Source: Romanomermis culicivorax (lineage: Eukaryota; Nematoda; Enoplea; Mermithida; Mermithidae). From it: 64,000 nt of DNA. A program made the translations under genes and the position numbers. The notes beneath the pieces are model-generated. The model ran no database searches and was not told the DNA's origin. It saw nothing but the letters and a program-made list of their open reading frames with translations. The DNA lies in assembly GCA_963922205.1 (NCBI GenBank), contig CAWUHX010000013.1, positions 310,001 to 374,000 of the forward strand, in the 5' to 3' direction. Below, one piece after another: positions 48,301-58,670 of the stretch (its first letter is position 1; each line of letters starts with the position of its first letter).

Positions 48301-49323
48301 ATACATTTTATTATCATTTTTTAGACAAAAATTACTATTTTTTTAAACCATTTTTCGAACTTTTTTCGTGAAAAAATCGAATTTTTTTCCCTTCAGAGAC
48401 CCCTCCCCCCAGAATTTTGTTAATTACTGACCCCCGGCCCTAAAAAAGTGGCCCAACCTCCCGCCCCAGACCTCAGGGCTCCGTTACATGTATGCTTCAT
48501 AATGATCTAATCCCTCCATGGTTTTGGTACCCAGAATAGCAAACTTATTTTACATACGTTAGATAGGGTAATCAGCGTAATAGCCCACTCAAAACATCTC
48601 CCTTTAGTCTTTTCTGGCTCGATCAATAGTTCGTAGTCATAACGTAGCTAGACTCCGTGTTTCATGAAATGCTTCCAAATAATAAAACCGGAAAGCAAGC
48701 ATACCTGTAATTGGAGGGGGTTGGGGGGAATCATGAAACAATATTAGAGATAGAGGTAGGGATAAAACAAAGGACAAGATCAAGAATGTTGATTCCAAGA
48801 GTAGGAAGTTTGATTAATTGTGATAATTTATTTCTATTTATAATTTGCATTGTAAAATGTGTTATAAAATGGAAAATAGTGAAAATTTTCCTTCGCTTCG
48901 TGCCGGATTTTTATTATTTAATAATTTTTCTATATTATGTCAGAGCACAGTTAGAAAATGCCCCCCCCCCCCAACTTGGCCAACCATATACCCAACCCCC
49001 CCCCCCCCAGTTTGGAAAAAATTAAAAAAATTTGCAAAAAAGTGTATGTTTTTTGGGAAAAATTTCGACTTCTTTCGACCCCCTCCCCCCAAATTTCGGA
49101 TCTGCAATACCTCATATCAAAATTTCACAGCTCTATCAAAACTCGACTCGGTAAACATGATCGAAATCGTGAAAACGGTAGCGAACGACACCCTGTTCGA
49201 AGGAGTAGAAGTCGCAGCCCGTTGGACGTCAATTCCCGGCTGGAACATTACCGTATGAAAATTACTGTAGAGAATGACGCATCAGAAGGCGAAATTTTGA
49301 GCGATGATGACAAAAGGGATTAA
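42396..49323 (+). CDS. NCBP3: nuclear cap-binding protein subunit 3 (NCBP3)-like
   Basis: NCBP3 binds the mRNA cap with NCBP1 and supports export. Seven exons join in phase: 42396-42777, 43034-43330, 44021-44129, 44456-44754, 45134-45267, 46976-47211 and 49131-49323; 1650 nt, 549 residues, stop TAA. Residues 1-127 are acidic with a basic end. An RRM-like domain (about 164-225) carries WVDD at 194-197, matching the conserved WLDD of NCBP3, followed by CCNVVW. A second family block (about 302-336) reads KILLLRFAT, then FYRKNGNPNF. The C-terminus is charged with an SRSRSP stretch and acidic end. The start codon is the first ATG, 37 bp after a duplicated sequence. Introns carry a tRNA-like pseudogene, a hAT element and MITEs. 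Confidence 0.93.
43626..43703 (-). pseudogene. tRNA-like pseudogene / possible SINE head
   Basis: On the minus strand, acceptor arms GCTCGGT/ACCGAGC pair perfectly. A D-arm A box (TTAGCTCAGTTGGTTAGAGC), an anticodon stem TGCGG/CCGCA with loop ACTGTAG, and a T arm with a B box GGTTCTAGTCC are present. Two faults argue against a working tRNA: C instead of U at position 33, and five extra bases (ACTGG) between the T stem and acceptor. It lies antisense in NCBP3 intron 2. Confidence 0.75.
45515..46953. mobile_element. non-autonomous hAT-like element in NCBP3 intron 5
   Basis: Ends CAGGGTTTTTTTG and AAAAAACCCTG, flanked by GTACATAG (45507-45514) and GTACATAA (46954-46961), 7 of 8 identical. Inner sequence repeats the words AGGAGCCA and GGCTCC near both ends. 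It contains the repeat shared with 39290-40060 and a GGCGCAAAGCGCC hairpin. It ends 22 bp before exon 6. Confidence 0.75.
47530..47790 (+). repeat. LINE-derived fragment related to 20140-20400
   Basis: Collinear words (CATCCAAGCA, TCAGTCAA, GAAACTATTC, TTTAAAGTTTTAATACTAC) are shared with the upstream part of LINE fragment 1. It lies in NCBP3 intron 6. Confidence 0.55.
48052..48494. mobile_element. hAT-type MITE (CATACATGTAA family), 443 bp
   Basis: Inverted ends CATACATGTAA/TTACATGTATG with a perfect 8-bp target duplication CTTCATAA (48044-48051, 48495-48502). Full-length relative of 29978-30423, in NCBP3 intron 6. Confidence 0.9.
48701..49105. mobile_element. rearranged CATACCTGTA-family MITE remnants beside the last NCBP3 exon
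   Basis: A left end CATACCTGTAATTGG at about 48701 and an inverted-type interior (long C runs, CCAACTTGGCCAACCATATACCC) at 48960-49105, split by other sequence. The material ends about 25 bp before the acceptor of the terminal NCBP3 exon. Confidence 0.5.
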
Positions 49324-49472
49324 GACTACTTTATTTTGCTTTTTTTGTGTATATATTTGTTTTCGCTTTGTAAGTATAAATTGTGCTCAGCCTAAACAAC
49401 CAAATCAACTCCAGCAGCATGCGGTAGTGGAAACAGGAGTTCCAGCAGGCGGGAGAAGCACTGTTTGACAAA

Positions 49473-50269
49473 GTGCACGATGAGCGGCTGCTGAGTAAAA
49501 AAATCTACAGTAAAAACTTCATGGCAAGGATTTCGCTGCCTTACATGTACTCAACAAACGCATCAGTGATATTCTGTGACGAGTGCGGGAGTCCTGAAAG
49601 ATTTCATTGGGTAAAAAGTGGCAAAAAGGAAGTAAGGATTCCTTTTCAAAGAGGCATGTTAAGTTTAATAAAATGAGGCAAGATACGACAATAGGTAGGG
49701 AAAGACAACAGCAACAACAACAGTTTAATAGACCGCAGCACAGGGTTAATGTTAGTCGGTTAGACTGTGATGATGAACTGTTAGTTAAGCAAGGATCAGA
49801 AGTAAAGAAAATTTCTCATGAATGTTTTGTTATAGATGCAGACAGTGGGAGTGAGGATGAGTTCCGTGAGGTCAAACCACTCTACTCCTTCACAATTGTT
49901 GGAGACCACGAGCCCAATGAAGAGGTGCCTGACTTGCCCTTGCCCCCTAAAGAGGCATTGGGACCATTGACTAATCTGGAGGAGCTGATAGAGCGGTTCA
50001 ATGATATGGAAATTAGTTGGGCCCAGGATGGAGATAAATGGCTGCTAGACTACAAACCCTATCCCCAAGGTGAGCCAGAAATTAAACTACTAGGTTTTGT
50101 ACCAGGAAGTTTTGGTAAATACAGTAGGCAAGATACAATACAAATGGATGATGATGACATGGAAGTTATTGATTTTAATTTTTTCATATTTACCAAACAT
50201 AAATTTAAATCGTGCACAAAGCTTACGGGAAAGCTTTGGAAATGCATTGTTAAGATTAAGCCAAATTAG
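49473..50269 (+). pseudogene. gag-like remnant of the + Ty3/gypsy fragment
   Basis: One frame shows a CDECG finger-like piece (about 49580). The next overlapping frame (49607-50269) has a Gln/Arg-rich stretch, then an acidic, Pro-rich region ending near 50200. The reading then continues in another frame into the protease. Confidence 0.55.
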
Positions 50270-51121
50270 AGCTAGACAGGAAAGAAGAAATCGGAGAACT
50301 ACATCCAAAATAAATGATGATCAAAGGGAAGTAGAGTTGACAGAACTTGCTTCCACCAGTAAAGACATAGAAAATAGTGGTGCTCTAATGCTAGTTGGTT
50401 CAACCAGATGTTTGAGAACTCCTCAAGTGACGATAATCATCAATGATAACTTGAAAGCCAGTGCATTGATCGACACAGGAGCAATTTTTTCTTTGATCAA
50501 TGATGACTAAGCAGGTTGCCAGGAGTGAAAATTGGTGAAACAACACTAAAACCAATTGCAGCTAATGGTACTCACATACCAGTCGAGGGTTGTGCCTTCC
50601 TAACAGTCAGATGTGGAGATGTAACAGAGACTGTGAACATGTACATTCAGAAGAAATGTTCGGCTGATGTCATCCTGGGCACAAATTTTCTGAATAGATT
50701 CAAAAATGTTCAATTTAATTGGGCAGACTCAACAGTGATCTTCAACAAAGAAAGAATTGATTGTTATGGAATGGTATATAATCCACCAATAAATAGAGGC
50801 GCTGTTGTGTTAAATGTTGATACATGCATACCAGCTAGATCTGTACAAACTGTGCAAGGATATGTGTCAGAAATTTATGGCAATACTGCTGCAGTCATAT
50901 TTGAACCTAATGCAATAAACAAAGCACATTTTGCAACATCTGTTAGTGAGGTTCATAATCGGCCGATCCCTCTACAGCTAATGAATGCCAATAATTTTGA
51001 TGTAAAATTGTATAAGGGTCAAATGATCGGACACATAAAAGTGTATGATAGTCAGTATGATCAAGATGTAGAAGCTAGATGTGCGAGTAACTTTGTTAAT
51101 CAGCAAGAATGGATAGAATAA
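50270..51121 (+). pseudogene. aspartic protease region of the + Ty3/gypsy fragment
   Basis: The protease active-site motif ALIDTGAIFSLI is at about 50465-50500, with a frame break just after (stop TAA at about 50508). The flap/ILG part (VILGTNFLNRF) follows at 50673-50705 in the next frame. That frame ends with TAA at 51119-51121 and continues in phase into RT. Confidence 0.75.
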
Positions 51122-51552
51122 AATGCAAATATAGGTGGTCAGCTTCCACTGAGGAAGAAGAAGGAGATTGTAAACCTCTTGTGTCAATATCCAGATTTAT
51201 ATGCGGCAAATGAGAAAGACATGGGAAGAACTAATTTGGTAGAGCATAAAATTGAAACAAGTGATAGTAGGCCAGTCAGGAAGATGCCATATCAGACATC
51301 ACCCAAAGAAAAGGAGATTGTGATAGGAGAGGTAAAAAAGTTGTTAGAGAATAAAGTAATTCGACCAAGCATATCTCCATGGTCAACTAATGTAGTATTG
51401 GTCAGAAAGAAAGATGGAAAACATAGAATGTGCATTGACTTTCAAGGGTTAAATGAGGTGACTAAGAAAGATGTTTATCCTCTTCCTCGAATTGATGATA
51501 TTCTAGATACTTTAAAAGATATGAGATACTTCACGACATTAGACCAGGCAAA
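51122..51552 (+). pseudogene. N-terminal RT of the + Ty3/gypsy fragment, truncated
   Basis: In phase after a TAA stop: KVIRPSISPWSTNVVLVRKK, then the DF.GLNEVTKKD block and TTLDQA, the first RT motifs of Ty3/gypsy. The catalytic YxDD and everything after are missing because the sequence switches at 51553. Confidence 0.85.
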
Positions 51553-52700
51553 TGTTGTGCAGGTCTTTCCCTAAGAGGCGTAAGAAAAGATTGGGTCTGA
51601 ACTGACCTGTTAGAACTGATCCCTTGGCTAAGCCTCGGTGATAGTGCAACAGTCCGGTTATCCCCAGACCTACAACAACAAAGATAAACTTAACTCTAAA
51701 GAGCGGGGCCTTACCAAGGACCTCCGCAGTCTCGTAGATGAGACAAGGAATCCCCTCAGGGATAAACTTACTTGGGTATAACCCGTAGGGGGTTTCCCAA
51801 AGCTTACCTGATGTAAGCCGGCGCCTGGGCCTCTGGCCCTCCGCCTTCGTCGATGCGAATAATCTAAATAAATAAACGAATGTATTAAACAATATATCCG
51901 ACGAAATATGTAAAAGAATGTGGGTATACCACAGTAAATAACTCATCAACAAAACAAGTTGCTGGGAAAATTGTATTTGGGGACGCCAGCAATATAGTCA
52001 AAAAATATAATAAAAACGAGATAAAGTGAAGAATGATTTTCACTATCTTTTTTGGTCTTTCTGTGGCGCTCCATTCTATGCAAATGTCTGCGCCGCTGGT
52101 CGTCCCTTTCGTCGATTTGCATGTCGATTTCCCCACACGAATTGGCATCAACAGGGTGCCCAACATCCCTCGCGTGTCAAAACCGACCTACGGGAGGTAG
52201 AAAAAAAACTTTTGGCCGGGTTACCCCGGCATTAAAAAGAATTAATCAAAAAAAAGAAAAAATCTACAATTCCGGCTGACTCCTGATAAACAGTTTGTCT
52301 CACTCGGACTCCCGTTTCACAGTCTGTCCTAATCGGACTCCTGTGCTGGTCGTTGGACACAACGAATACCAAGGGCTTCGCCGCAATGGCTGGCAAGTGA
52401 CGCCCATTTTGACCTCGGCGTTGATGGAATAACCTCCTGCCCTAAGGAGTACGATGTAGACGTCGGTGCCGAATGTGGCCGGTTTCGGGCTCCGCCGCTC
52501 AGTCTGCATGCTGTGTCAATTCGTTGGCCGTGGGTCTAACCGCATGCAAATCGATTTCCCGCGTCTCTATTTTTTCTAAATTAAACTAAAATACGAGATT
52601 ATATTACGATACAAAAAGACGACGCGGGAATGTACGAGTATCACAAAATTTTAAAATGCGCTAAAAATTTGAGCAAAAAATGTGGCCAAAAAGTTAAAAA
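51553..52700 (-). repeat. probable 3' LTR/UTR region of the large minus element, boundaries unresolved
   Basis: GC-richer non-coding DNA between the RGG-tail stop and the insertion border. The low-coordinate end is TGTTGTGCAGG. I find no matching terminal copy or clear minus-strand polypurine tract, so the outer LTR limit is unknown. Inverted 10-mers TTCCCGCGTC/GACGCGGGAA lie at 52556-52565 and 52621-52630. Confidence 0.4.
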
Positions 52701-52701
52701 A

Positions 52702-52721
52702 TTTTTTTTTTTTTTTTTTTT
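52702..52721. repeat. homopolymer T run (A run on the element strand)
   Basis: About twenty consecutive T, between the exonuclease/gag-like gene and the putative LTR. Confidence 0.7.
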
Positions 52722-52916
52722 ACGGTTGCATTTTGCACTGGTTTGTCGAACAGAAAATTTTTGATGGCCAGCAGCACCGAAAATTTAAATAATATTTTTG
52801 GATTTTATGTTTTTTGATTTTTTTTGGATTTAGTGTTTTTGGATTTTGTATTTTATGAAATTAATAAAAATATAAATGCGAAAAGATGATTTTTGGGCCA
52901 AAATTTGTGCGGCTTA

Positions 52917-54512
52917 TTACTGCTGCTGCCCGCCGCCTCGGTAACCTCCTCGAGGTCTACCTCGATAGTATCCCCTCTGACCTGGTTGGCCTCAGGTCTG
53001 ACCTCCCTCATGGCCTTGATTTTGGCCTTGCTGACTTCCGCCGCATCTACCAAGCGGCATGAAGTTCGGATTATGGAACTGAGCATCCGGGTCTTGACCT
53101 TGGTGTTGCCAGGTTCCTCGGCCTCTGTAAGGTCGCTGAGGGCGCCCTCTGAAGCCTCCTCTGGGTTGACCTTGGTCATACCCCGGTCTAGCCCTGTACG
53201 GGGCCGGGTTTGAGAACATATCCTCTCTCCCCTGCTGCCTTTGACCACTGCTAGTGGAGCTGCTGCGTTGTGGTTTTTGAGTCCGGAAAGTTGAGTTGAG
53301 AGATTTTGATGAAATTGATTTTGACCGAGAAAGCGGACTTTTATAAGAAGTGCTAGCAGCTTCACTATACGACCTCTGGCTGGTCGTAGCTGACGATTGT
53401 TGTGTCGTCGGCGGTTGTTTCTTAGCCGGAGGGAGTCTAGGCACTTTAAACTTACTTGGGCTCTTGGCAGCCGTTCGCTGATATTTATCAGCTTGCGACC
53501 TGTCATCGCCTGGTGCCTTCCTCTTAACACCCATCTGGTTTAACCTTTGCAAGCCCATAAAAATATATTGATTAAAGGCTGCAATGTAGACATCATCTAC
53601 GTGGTTTCCCTGGGCCTCAATGACTAGTTGTCTGTTCGCAAACGAACACGCCTGGGCATACCACCTACCAATTGCCGTTGGCGTGATCGGAGCGAAGTCC
53701 AACTGTAGAAAGATCATTAGGGTCACATACCTAATGGCCGTAAAGACGTCTGAGGCATCGTAGTCCTGAAGCCATCTGGTGATGAGAATTAAAATGATCC
53801 ATTCCCAGATTTCCTCAGGGATGCGCTCTCCGTCAAACATAAATCCGCCCTGCATTTCAAATTGCTGGCGGTAATTTTCATGAATTTCGGCCATAGCGTC
53901 ATTGACCATTCTGTAAATGATCGGCCGTTCTTGGGGATCAAAGGCGAAATAATTGGCGACCTCTGGATTTTCGAATGAGATCGGCCCAATTAAGCGCCTT
54001 TGTTCCCGTTGCCACTCCCAATAGTCAATCAGAGTTTCGGCTAATTGACCAGGAGTGACAAACTGCTGTGGTTCCCTTTCGGGTCTATTAGCTACCACAT
54101 TCAGTTTGACCTTCTTGATCAATTTTTCCTCCGATTCAAGATTGGGCTTCACCAATACGCTTCCCGCAGGTTCGCTACTTCTTGCGGTATAGCTGGAGGG
54201 CACGGATTTGCTCTTGCCAGATGAAGTACTAACCTCTCCGCCGGTTTTCGATACCGTTCGCGTCTGAGTGTACGAAACTGTTGCAGTGGACCCTGTTGTC
54301 CTATCCGATTTTGTCTGGCCTTTGGAGGTCTCCGTTCGCGTCTGACTTTTTGCAGTCTCCGTCCTCGTCTGACTTTTCGAAGTCTCCGTTCTCGACTTTT
54401 GACTCGTCGAATATTCCAGGGTCGTGGTTTCTTCGGCCGTATCGTAGGCGTCATTTTCAGATCCAGTGGCGGCCGCTCCTTGTTGCTGCTGACCTTGAGC
54501 TGCAAGTCTGCG
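52917..54512 (-). pseudogene. capsid-like domain and RGG tail (C-terminal third of the exonuclease-nucleoprotein frame)
   Basis: In phase with the preceding frame across one TGA (54513-54515). It begins with a Ser/Thr/Glu/Gln repeat region with SQTRTET-like units. A mostly helical, Trp-rich domain follows (about codons 140-340) with [12 protein letters not shown] and LMIFLQLDF segments, then a Ser/Lys/Pro-rich stretch and an Arg/Gly-rich tail ([20 protein letters not shown]). One more TGA (52992-52994) interrupts the tail; the final stop is TAA at 52917-52919. A helical core plus basic RGG tail is typical of gag/nucleocapsid proteins. The capsid call is inference. No protease or zinc knuckle is present. 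Confidence 0.65.
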
Positions 54513-57176
54513 TCATCTGGCCTTACTTATCCTCTTTCTGCGCCTTACCTTTTCCTTGGCCAAGTGTCGGATAAATTTTTCCAACATACCTTCAGCTAAC
54601 ATCTGCTGAACCTTATCTGGGGAATAAATTCCAGGAATACCTTCCTCGGCAATTCTTCCCCTCTTCATCAGCTCTGTCGCTGCAATAGCTGAATCTGAGC
54701 TATCATCGGCTAATGCCTGCTCCTTCAGCTTCCTTTGGATTGCCCTGTGACGCAGGAATTCCTGCTGCATCAGCCTTTTCTGTTCTTGGATTTTGGCCTG
54801 TAGGGCCTCATGCTTCGCTTGTCGGTCCTGATCCTTAGGATCTTTGGCCTTCACAGGTATCTCCTGGGATGCTTCCTGCATCTTCTCCAGTCTGACATCG
54901 ATTCCCGACATTTTAGTGACTGCTTCGTCAATTTGAGTCTGGATTTTTTCCTCCTCAATAGCCTGTTTCTGAGTCTTGGCCTCCATCACATCCTTATTTT
55001 CCGATGTCTGGCCCTCAGATTCCAGAATTTCACCCTCTTCTTCTTCTTCAACATCCTCCTCTGAACTGGACTCAGAGTCTGAATTTCGTATCTTCGGCAA
55101 GAGCTGTTTTACTTTAGCTGGTAACACAGCTGGTGCCAGAGGTACAGACTGCATAATGGTGACAACCTCTGGCTCAGGCTCGGCCGGTTGCTGTATTTGA
55201 GGTACTTGAGTCGGCTGTGCCACCGCTGGTTGCATTGATGGCGGCACCACGACTATTACTGCAGCTGTCTGCGTAGCAGCAGTGTCCAAAGCTGGTGTAG
55301 CTTTGACCACTGGCGCTGGCGCTTGCGACTGCGTTTTAACCTGTCCCGTCCCTCCGGCTTGCGCCGTTTGGGAAGTAGAGGGACGATTTACCGGTACCTT
55401 AGATATTAACTCACCGGCTGGGGTATATGTTAGTGTATACCCCGGCATCTCTGAAGCAATTGTTCTCTCCCGGAAGCTTTTGCTAACAAACTCCGGTCTG
55501 AGCTCGAGCGGATTTCTCGGTGCATACGTAATTGGGTAATCGGTCGGCGATGCGTCTTCCGTCATCGGATACCGCAGTCCCGGCGTCAAAGTCTCGAAGC
55601 CTACGTAGTAAAAAGTTACATAAAAGTAAGGATTTACCTTGTAGGCTCCGTCCTTCAATAACGATTTGTCGTCGCCGATTTGCAAAATTTCCTCGGCTTC
55701 TCGAAATCGTAAGGGGACAAATCCGAACCGATTTTGCCACGCGTATACCCCTTTTTTAGATGGAAAGCGGGGTTCCGACGGCGGTAGCGTTGCTGCTAAC
55801 TCTAAATAATAAGCCAGGCAGTCGCCTGACTTCCAGGACATTTGCTTTATCATCTCCTGTCCTTCCCTGGTATAACTGTTTAAGAAGTTATAGTTCAGCA
55901 AAGCGCTAGTTTCGTAGTCGCACTCCGCTCTCGAGTGCGGCCATGCCAAATGATAAGCCAATGGCATAAATTTACAGATGACCTCTAACTCCGCAAAGTT
56001 TCGCTCATCTAACATACCTGAAATTTTTGCCAAGTTTGGCGTATAAAAATTGGTCTTGTAGGCCTGTCTATGACCTTCGATACCCACTGGGTAGTGGTTG
56101 TTTGCAGAAAAAACCTCTTCAGGTATTTGATGGGGCTTCCCGGCCTGTTGCCAGTATAGCTTGGCGTTTTCGTATAAAGTCAAAGAAATTTTCCCGTCTA
56201 AATCCCAATAGGTTCCACCTGACTTGAGATTTTCCAGTATATCCTTTGAAATATTAACCCAGTCTGGTATCTGGACGTCCTGGATTTCGTCGGGATCACT
56301 ATCTGTAGTGTATCCGTCGTCCTTCATCGGTTTGTTATCTCTTGGAAGCAGTGGATAGAAGCCACTTCGCAGTTGAACTCCCTGAGGATGAACTGGATTA
56401 CACTCCGTGGGCGCGGTATAATAACCGGTGTTATTTCCCTGCATCTGTACAGCCCAACGGTTATACATTTCACATTTCATCATGTGATAGACCATATTCG
56501 GCTGTACCTGATCGGTTTCCATGACTGGGGTACCTAGCCCCATTTCTCTATTCACGTTGCCCGGGATCATTAAGTATTGTTGATAAAAATGTAGGGCAAC
56601 GGTGTTGATCTGTTTGGGATCCACCTTGTCATGGTCGAAAATCTGCATTTGCATAAGCAGTTGATCGGCCATGCGATAGTGAATCGCGGCAAACATGACC
56701 AATAAGGAGTAGTATGCGTCTAGAGCGGCGTACCTAAGCTCTTCCGGCAATATACCTCTTTTGGCAAACCGATCACGGTTCGCCTTTAATGAAAAGTCAT
56801 ACTGATAGGGGCCCACGTCTATCAGGTAGAATTCCGTGAACAGTCCCTTTAACCGAAAGGTTTCGGGACAAATACCTGTCTGAAAACATTTTTTCTCCAG
56901 GTTTACCCCTACCATGGTTAGAGCGAAACGGTCTAAATCAAAGTATCGACCCTTGGTCTTTCTAAGAAATTCCCGTAAGGGCACAGTTTTGTCCCTGTCC
57001 TTATTGTCTCGCCCTGCACCACATACGTTATAGATACTTACCAGGTCCTCCAATACGGAATATCCGGCGAAGAGCATGTCGGAGTTCAAGAAGTCGTGGA
57101 GGCTGGTCCACTCTTTGAGCATCATCGACGTCGTATCAATAACGTAGGTTTGACCATTCGTTAGCGCGTAGCTCAC
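54513..57176 (-). pseudogene. exonuclease motifs II-III, unknown central region and coiled coil
   Basis: Continues in phase after a TAG at 57177-57179. Exonuclease motif II is [11 protein letters not shown] with Asp at residue 44; motif III is [12 protein letters not shown] with Tyr149 and Asp153, the DEDDy signature of the RNase D/WRN/MUT-7 type. From about 170 to 530 is a Tyr/Trp-rich region I do not recognise. Pro/Gln low complexity, a Ser/Glu acidic block (about 655-685) and a charged coiled coil ending in a basic KVRRRKR segment follow. It ends at TGA 54513-54515 and then reads in phase into the capsid-like part. Confidence 0.75.
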
Positions 57177-57506
57177 CTATCGGGCAAACTGCTTTCCCAT
57201 TGGATTGTCGACCTCTCTCGTTTTAAACAAGGCGGCGACCTTATCCTGGTTGACTTTTTCGACATCAAATCCACAAACTGGTTGTCCTCTGAAGATTGAT
57301 ACTTCTCGGATAAAGTGGAGTGTCTGGCTGACTTTCCCGATGTCTACCAATTTTGGTTCCTTGGGATTAGCCGGCCAGTACCCAAATGTGGCTTTAAACC
57401 ACTGATCCAGTTCATGGATTTGCACGGCCCTTTTGACGTTATAATCTAAACATAAGATACTATTAATTTTAGTGTTTATTCCCCTTTTTTCAGCGCATTT
57501 TCGGGT
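57177..57506 (-). pseudogene. N-terminal part of the exonuclease domain (motif I)
   Basis: The frame is open from 57506, just after an AG that could be a splice acceptor, to TAG at 57177-57179. No in-frame ATG exists here (the first plausible internal start is GTG at 57425), so translation must begin upstream or by splicing. Motif I is VCGFDVEK with Asp54 and Glu56 counted from 57425. The order and spacing to motifs II and III in the next frame segment fit one DEDDy domain split by a nonsense codon. Confidence 0.7.
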
Positions 57507-58670
57507 CTATACTACACCAGCACCACAACACCAAGCAGGTTAAGTTTTGCAGAAAATAAATTTAGTGCAGGGTTGTTAGGTGAGCCACTGATATACAAAC
57601 ATTGAGCTGGTAGGCAACTAACACCTTACCAAATCTTACCCTTGCTACCTCTATATGTTGGGGAGGGTAGACCTGATCCGATTGTCCACCACTTGATCGG
57701 ACACCAATCTCTGACCAGCTGCTTGAGCGACCAACTATGCTCCATTTATGGCGCTGTATTTACAATTTTTATAGCGCTCGAGATTGATAATTTTTAATAA
57801 TTTAGATATCGAAAAAGTGATATAATTTGATTTGATTTGAAAATAAATAATTTTTGATAAATTTTTGAATGATAAAACTTTGAACGGGCTGAACCCAAGG
57901 TTCTAGGTTTCCCTTGAATCGTATAGCTCTCGGTGGTATCAGGTATATTTCCAAATTGGAAATTCCCTGCTTGGCTTCGAGCTTCCGCTTCTCAGTACTC
58001 CCATTTTTCGTTCCCTCTAAGTCCTAACCTCGTCTGCCCTTTGGGGCGCCGAGCTGGTCTTCCAGTGACTTCTGGGCATTACCTGCGGTTTCCAAGAATA
58101 TTTGATAAAAATAAGTTCGAAACTTACCGTCAATGAAGAAAAAACGGTTGTCTTGGCGGTGCTGGGCCCTGCCATATTCAACGTGGCGCTCTGTGTGCGA
58201 CCACTCGCGCGTCGGAGCTTTTTGGCAGTTCCGCGCGCCCTTTCCCATCTCTTTTCGTTTCGAAATTTTTTCTTTCGATGGATAAATTTATAAAATTTAA
58301 AATTTTATTGAACCCTGAAAAAGTTTAATTTAGCAGTTCTGCTAATTTCCTTTTTATCGCGATTCGGGGAATATTTTACTTCTTCCTTCCGATGGAAGTT
58401 TAGAATTCAGATAAGCGGGACAGCTATTATTTTGTTTTAGAAAAAATGAAAAATTTGGAAATTTAATTTTTTGGAAAAATGCCAAAATGTTTTGGGTTGA
58501 CACTTTTGTCTAAAATTCCAAAGAATTTTTCCCAAAGTCTGAGATAAATATGAAAAATTTACAAAATAAATACGAACAATATTGAAACGCGATAAATATT
58601 ACAAAATATTACATATTTAATTTGAAATTAGTACCTACACGCGCGAGATATGTACACAATAAAAAAAAAT
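57507..58670 (-). other. spacer between integrase and the exonuclease frame, with a possible leader exon
   Basis: Mostly non-coding. A 48-nt segment (58175-58128) starts with ATG, reads 16 codons (MAGPSTAKTTVF..) and ends in ACG|GTAAGT, a strong donor. Joined in phase to the AG acceptor before 57506 it would give the exonuclease frame an ATG. Purine-rich GAGATGGGAAAGGG at about 58240-58255 could be an internal polypurine tract. Confidence 0.35.

Larger units (their letters stand above)
49384..51552 (+). mobile_element. decayed Ty3/gypsy fragment (gag end, protease, start of RT)
   Basis: Order gag-like, protease, RT N-terminus on +, starting 60 bp after the NCBP3 stop and ending abruptly in the RT motif TTLDQA. 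Frame changes and stops at 50270, 50510 and 51121 show it is dead. The right border at 51553 begins TGTTGTGC, consistent with interruption by another LTR element. Confidence 0.8.

Noticed and set aside
52917..57506. Exonuclease frame as an ordinary host gene (MUT-7 or EXD-like)
   Set aside because: It lacks introns within 4.5 kb, carries in-frame stops, is fused to an RGG nucleoprotein-like domain, and lies between an integrase and the element border. I still keep the nested-element alternative open.
51553..58670. 57.5-58.7 kb and 51.6-52.7 kb as an LTR pair
   Set aside because: I compared both on the minus strand and found no shared stretches, so no LTR pair is claimed.
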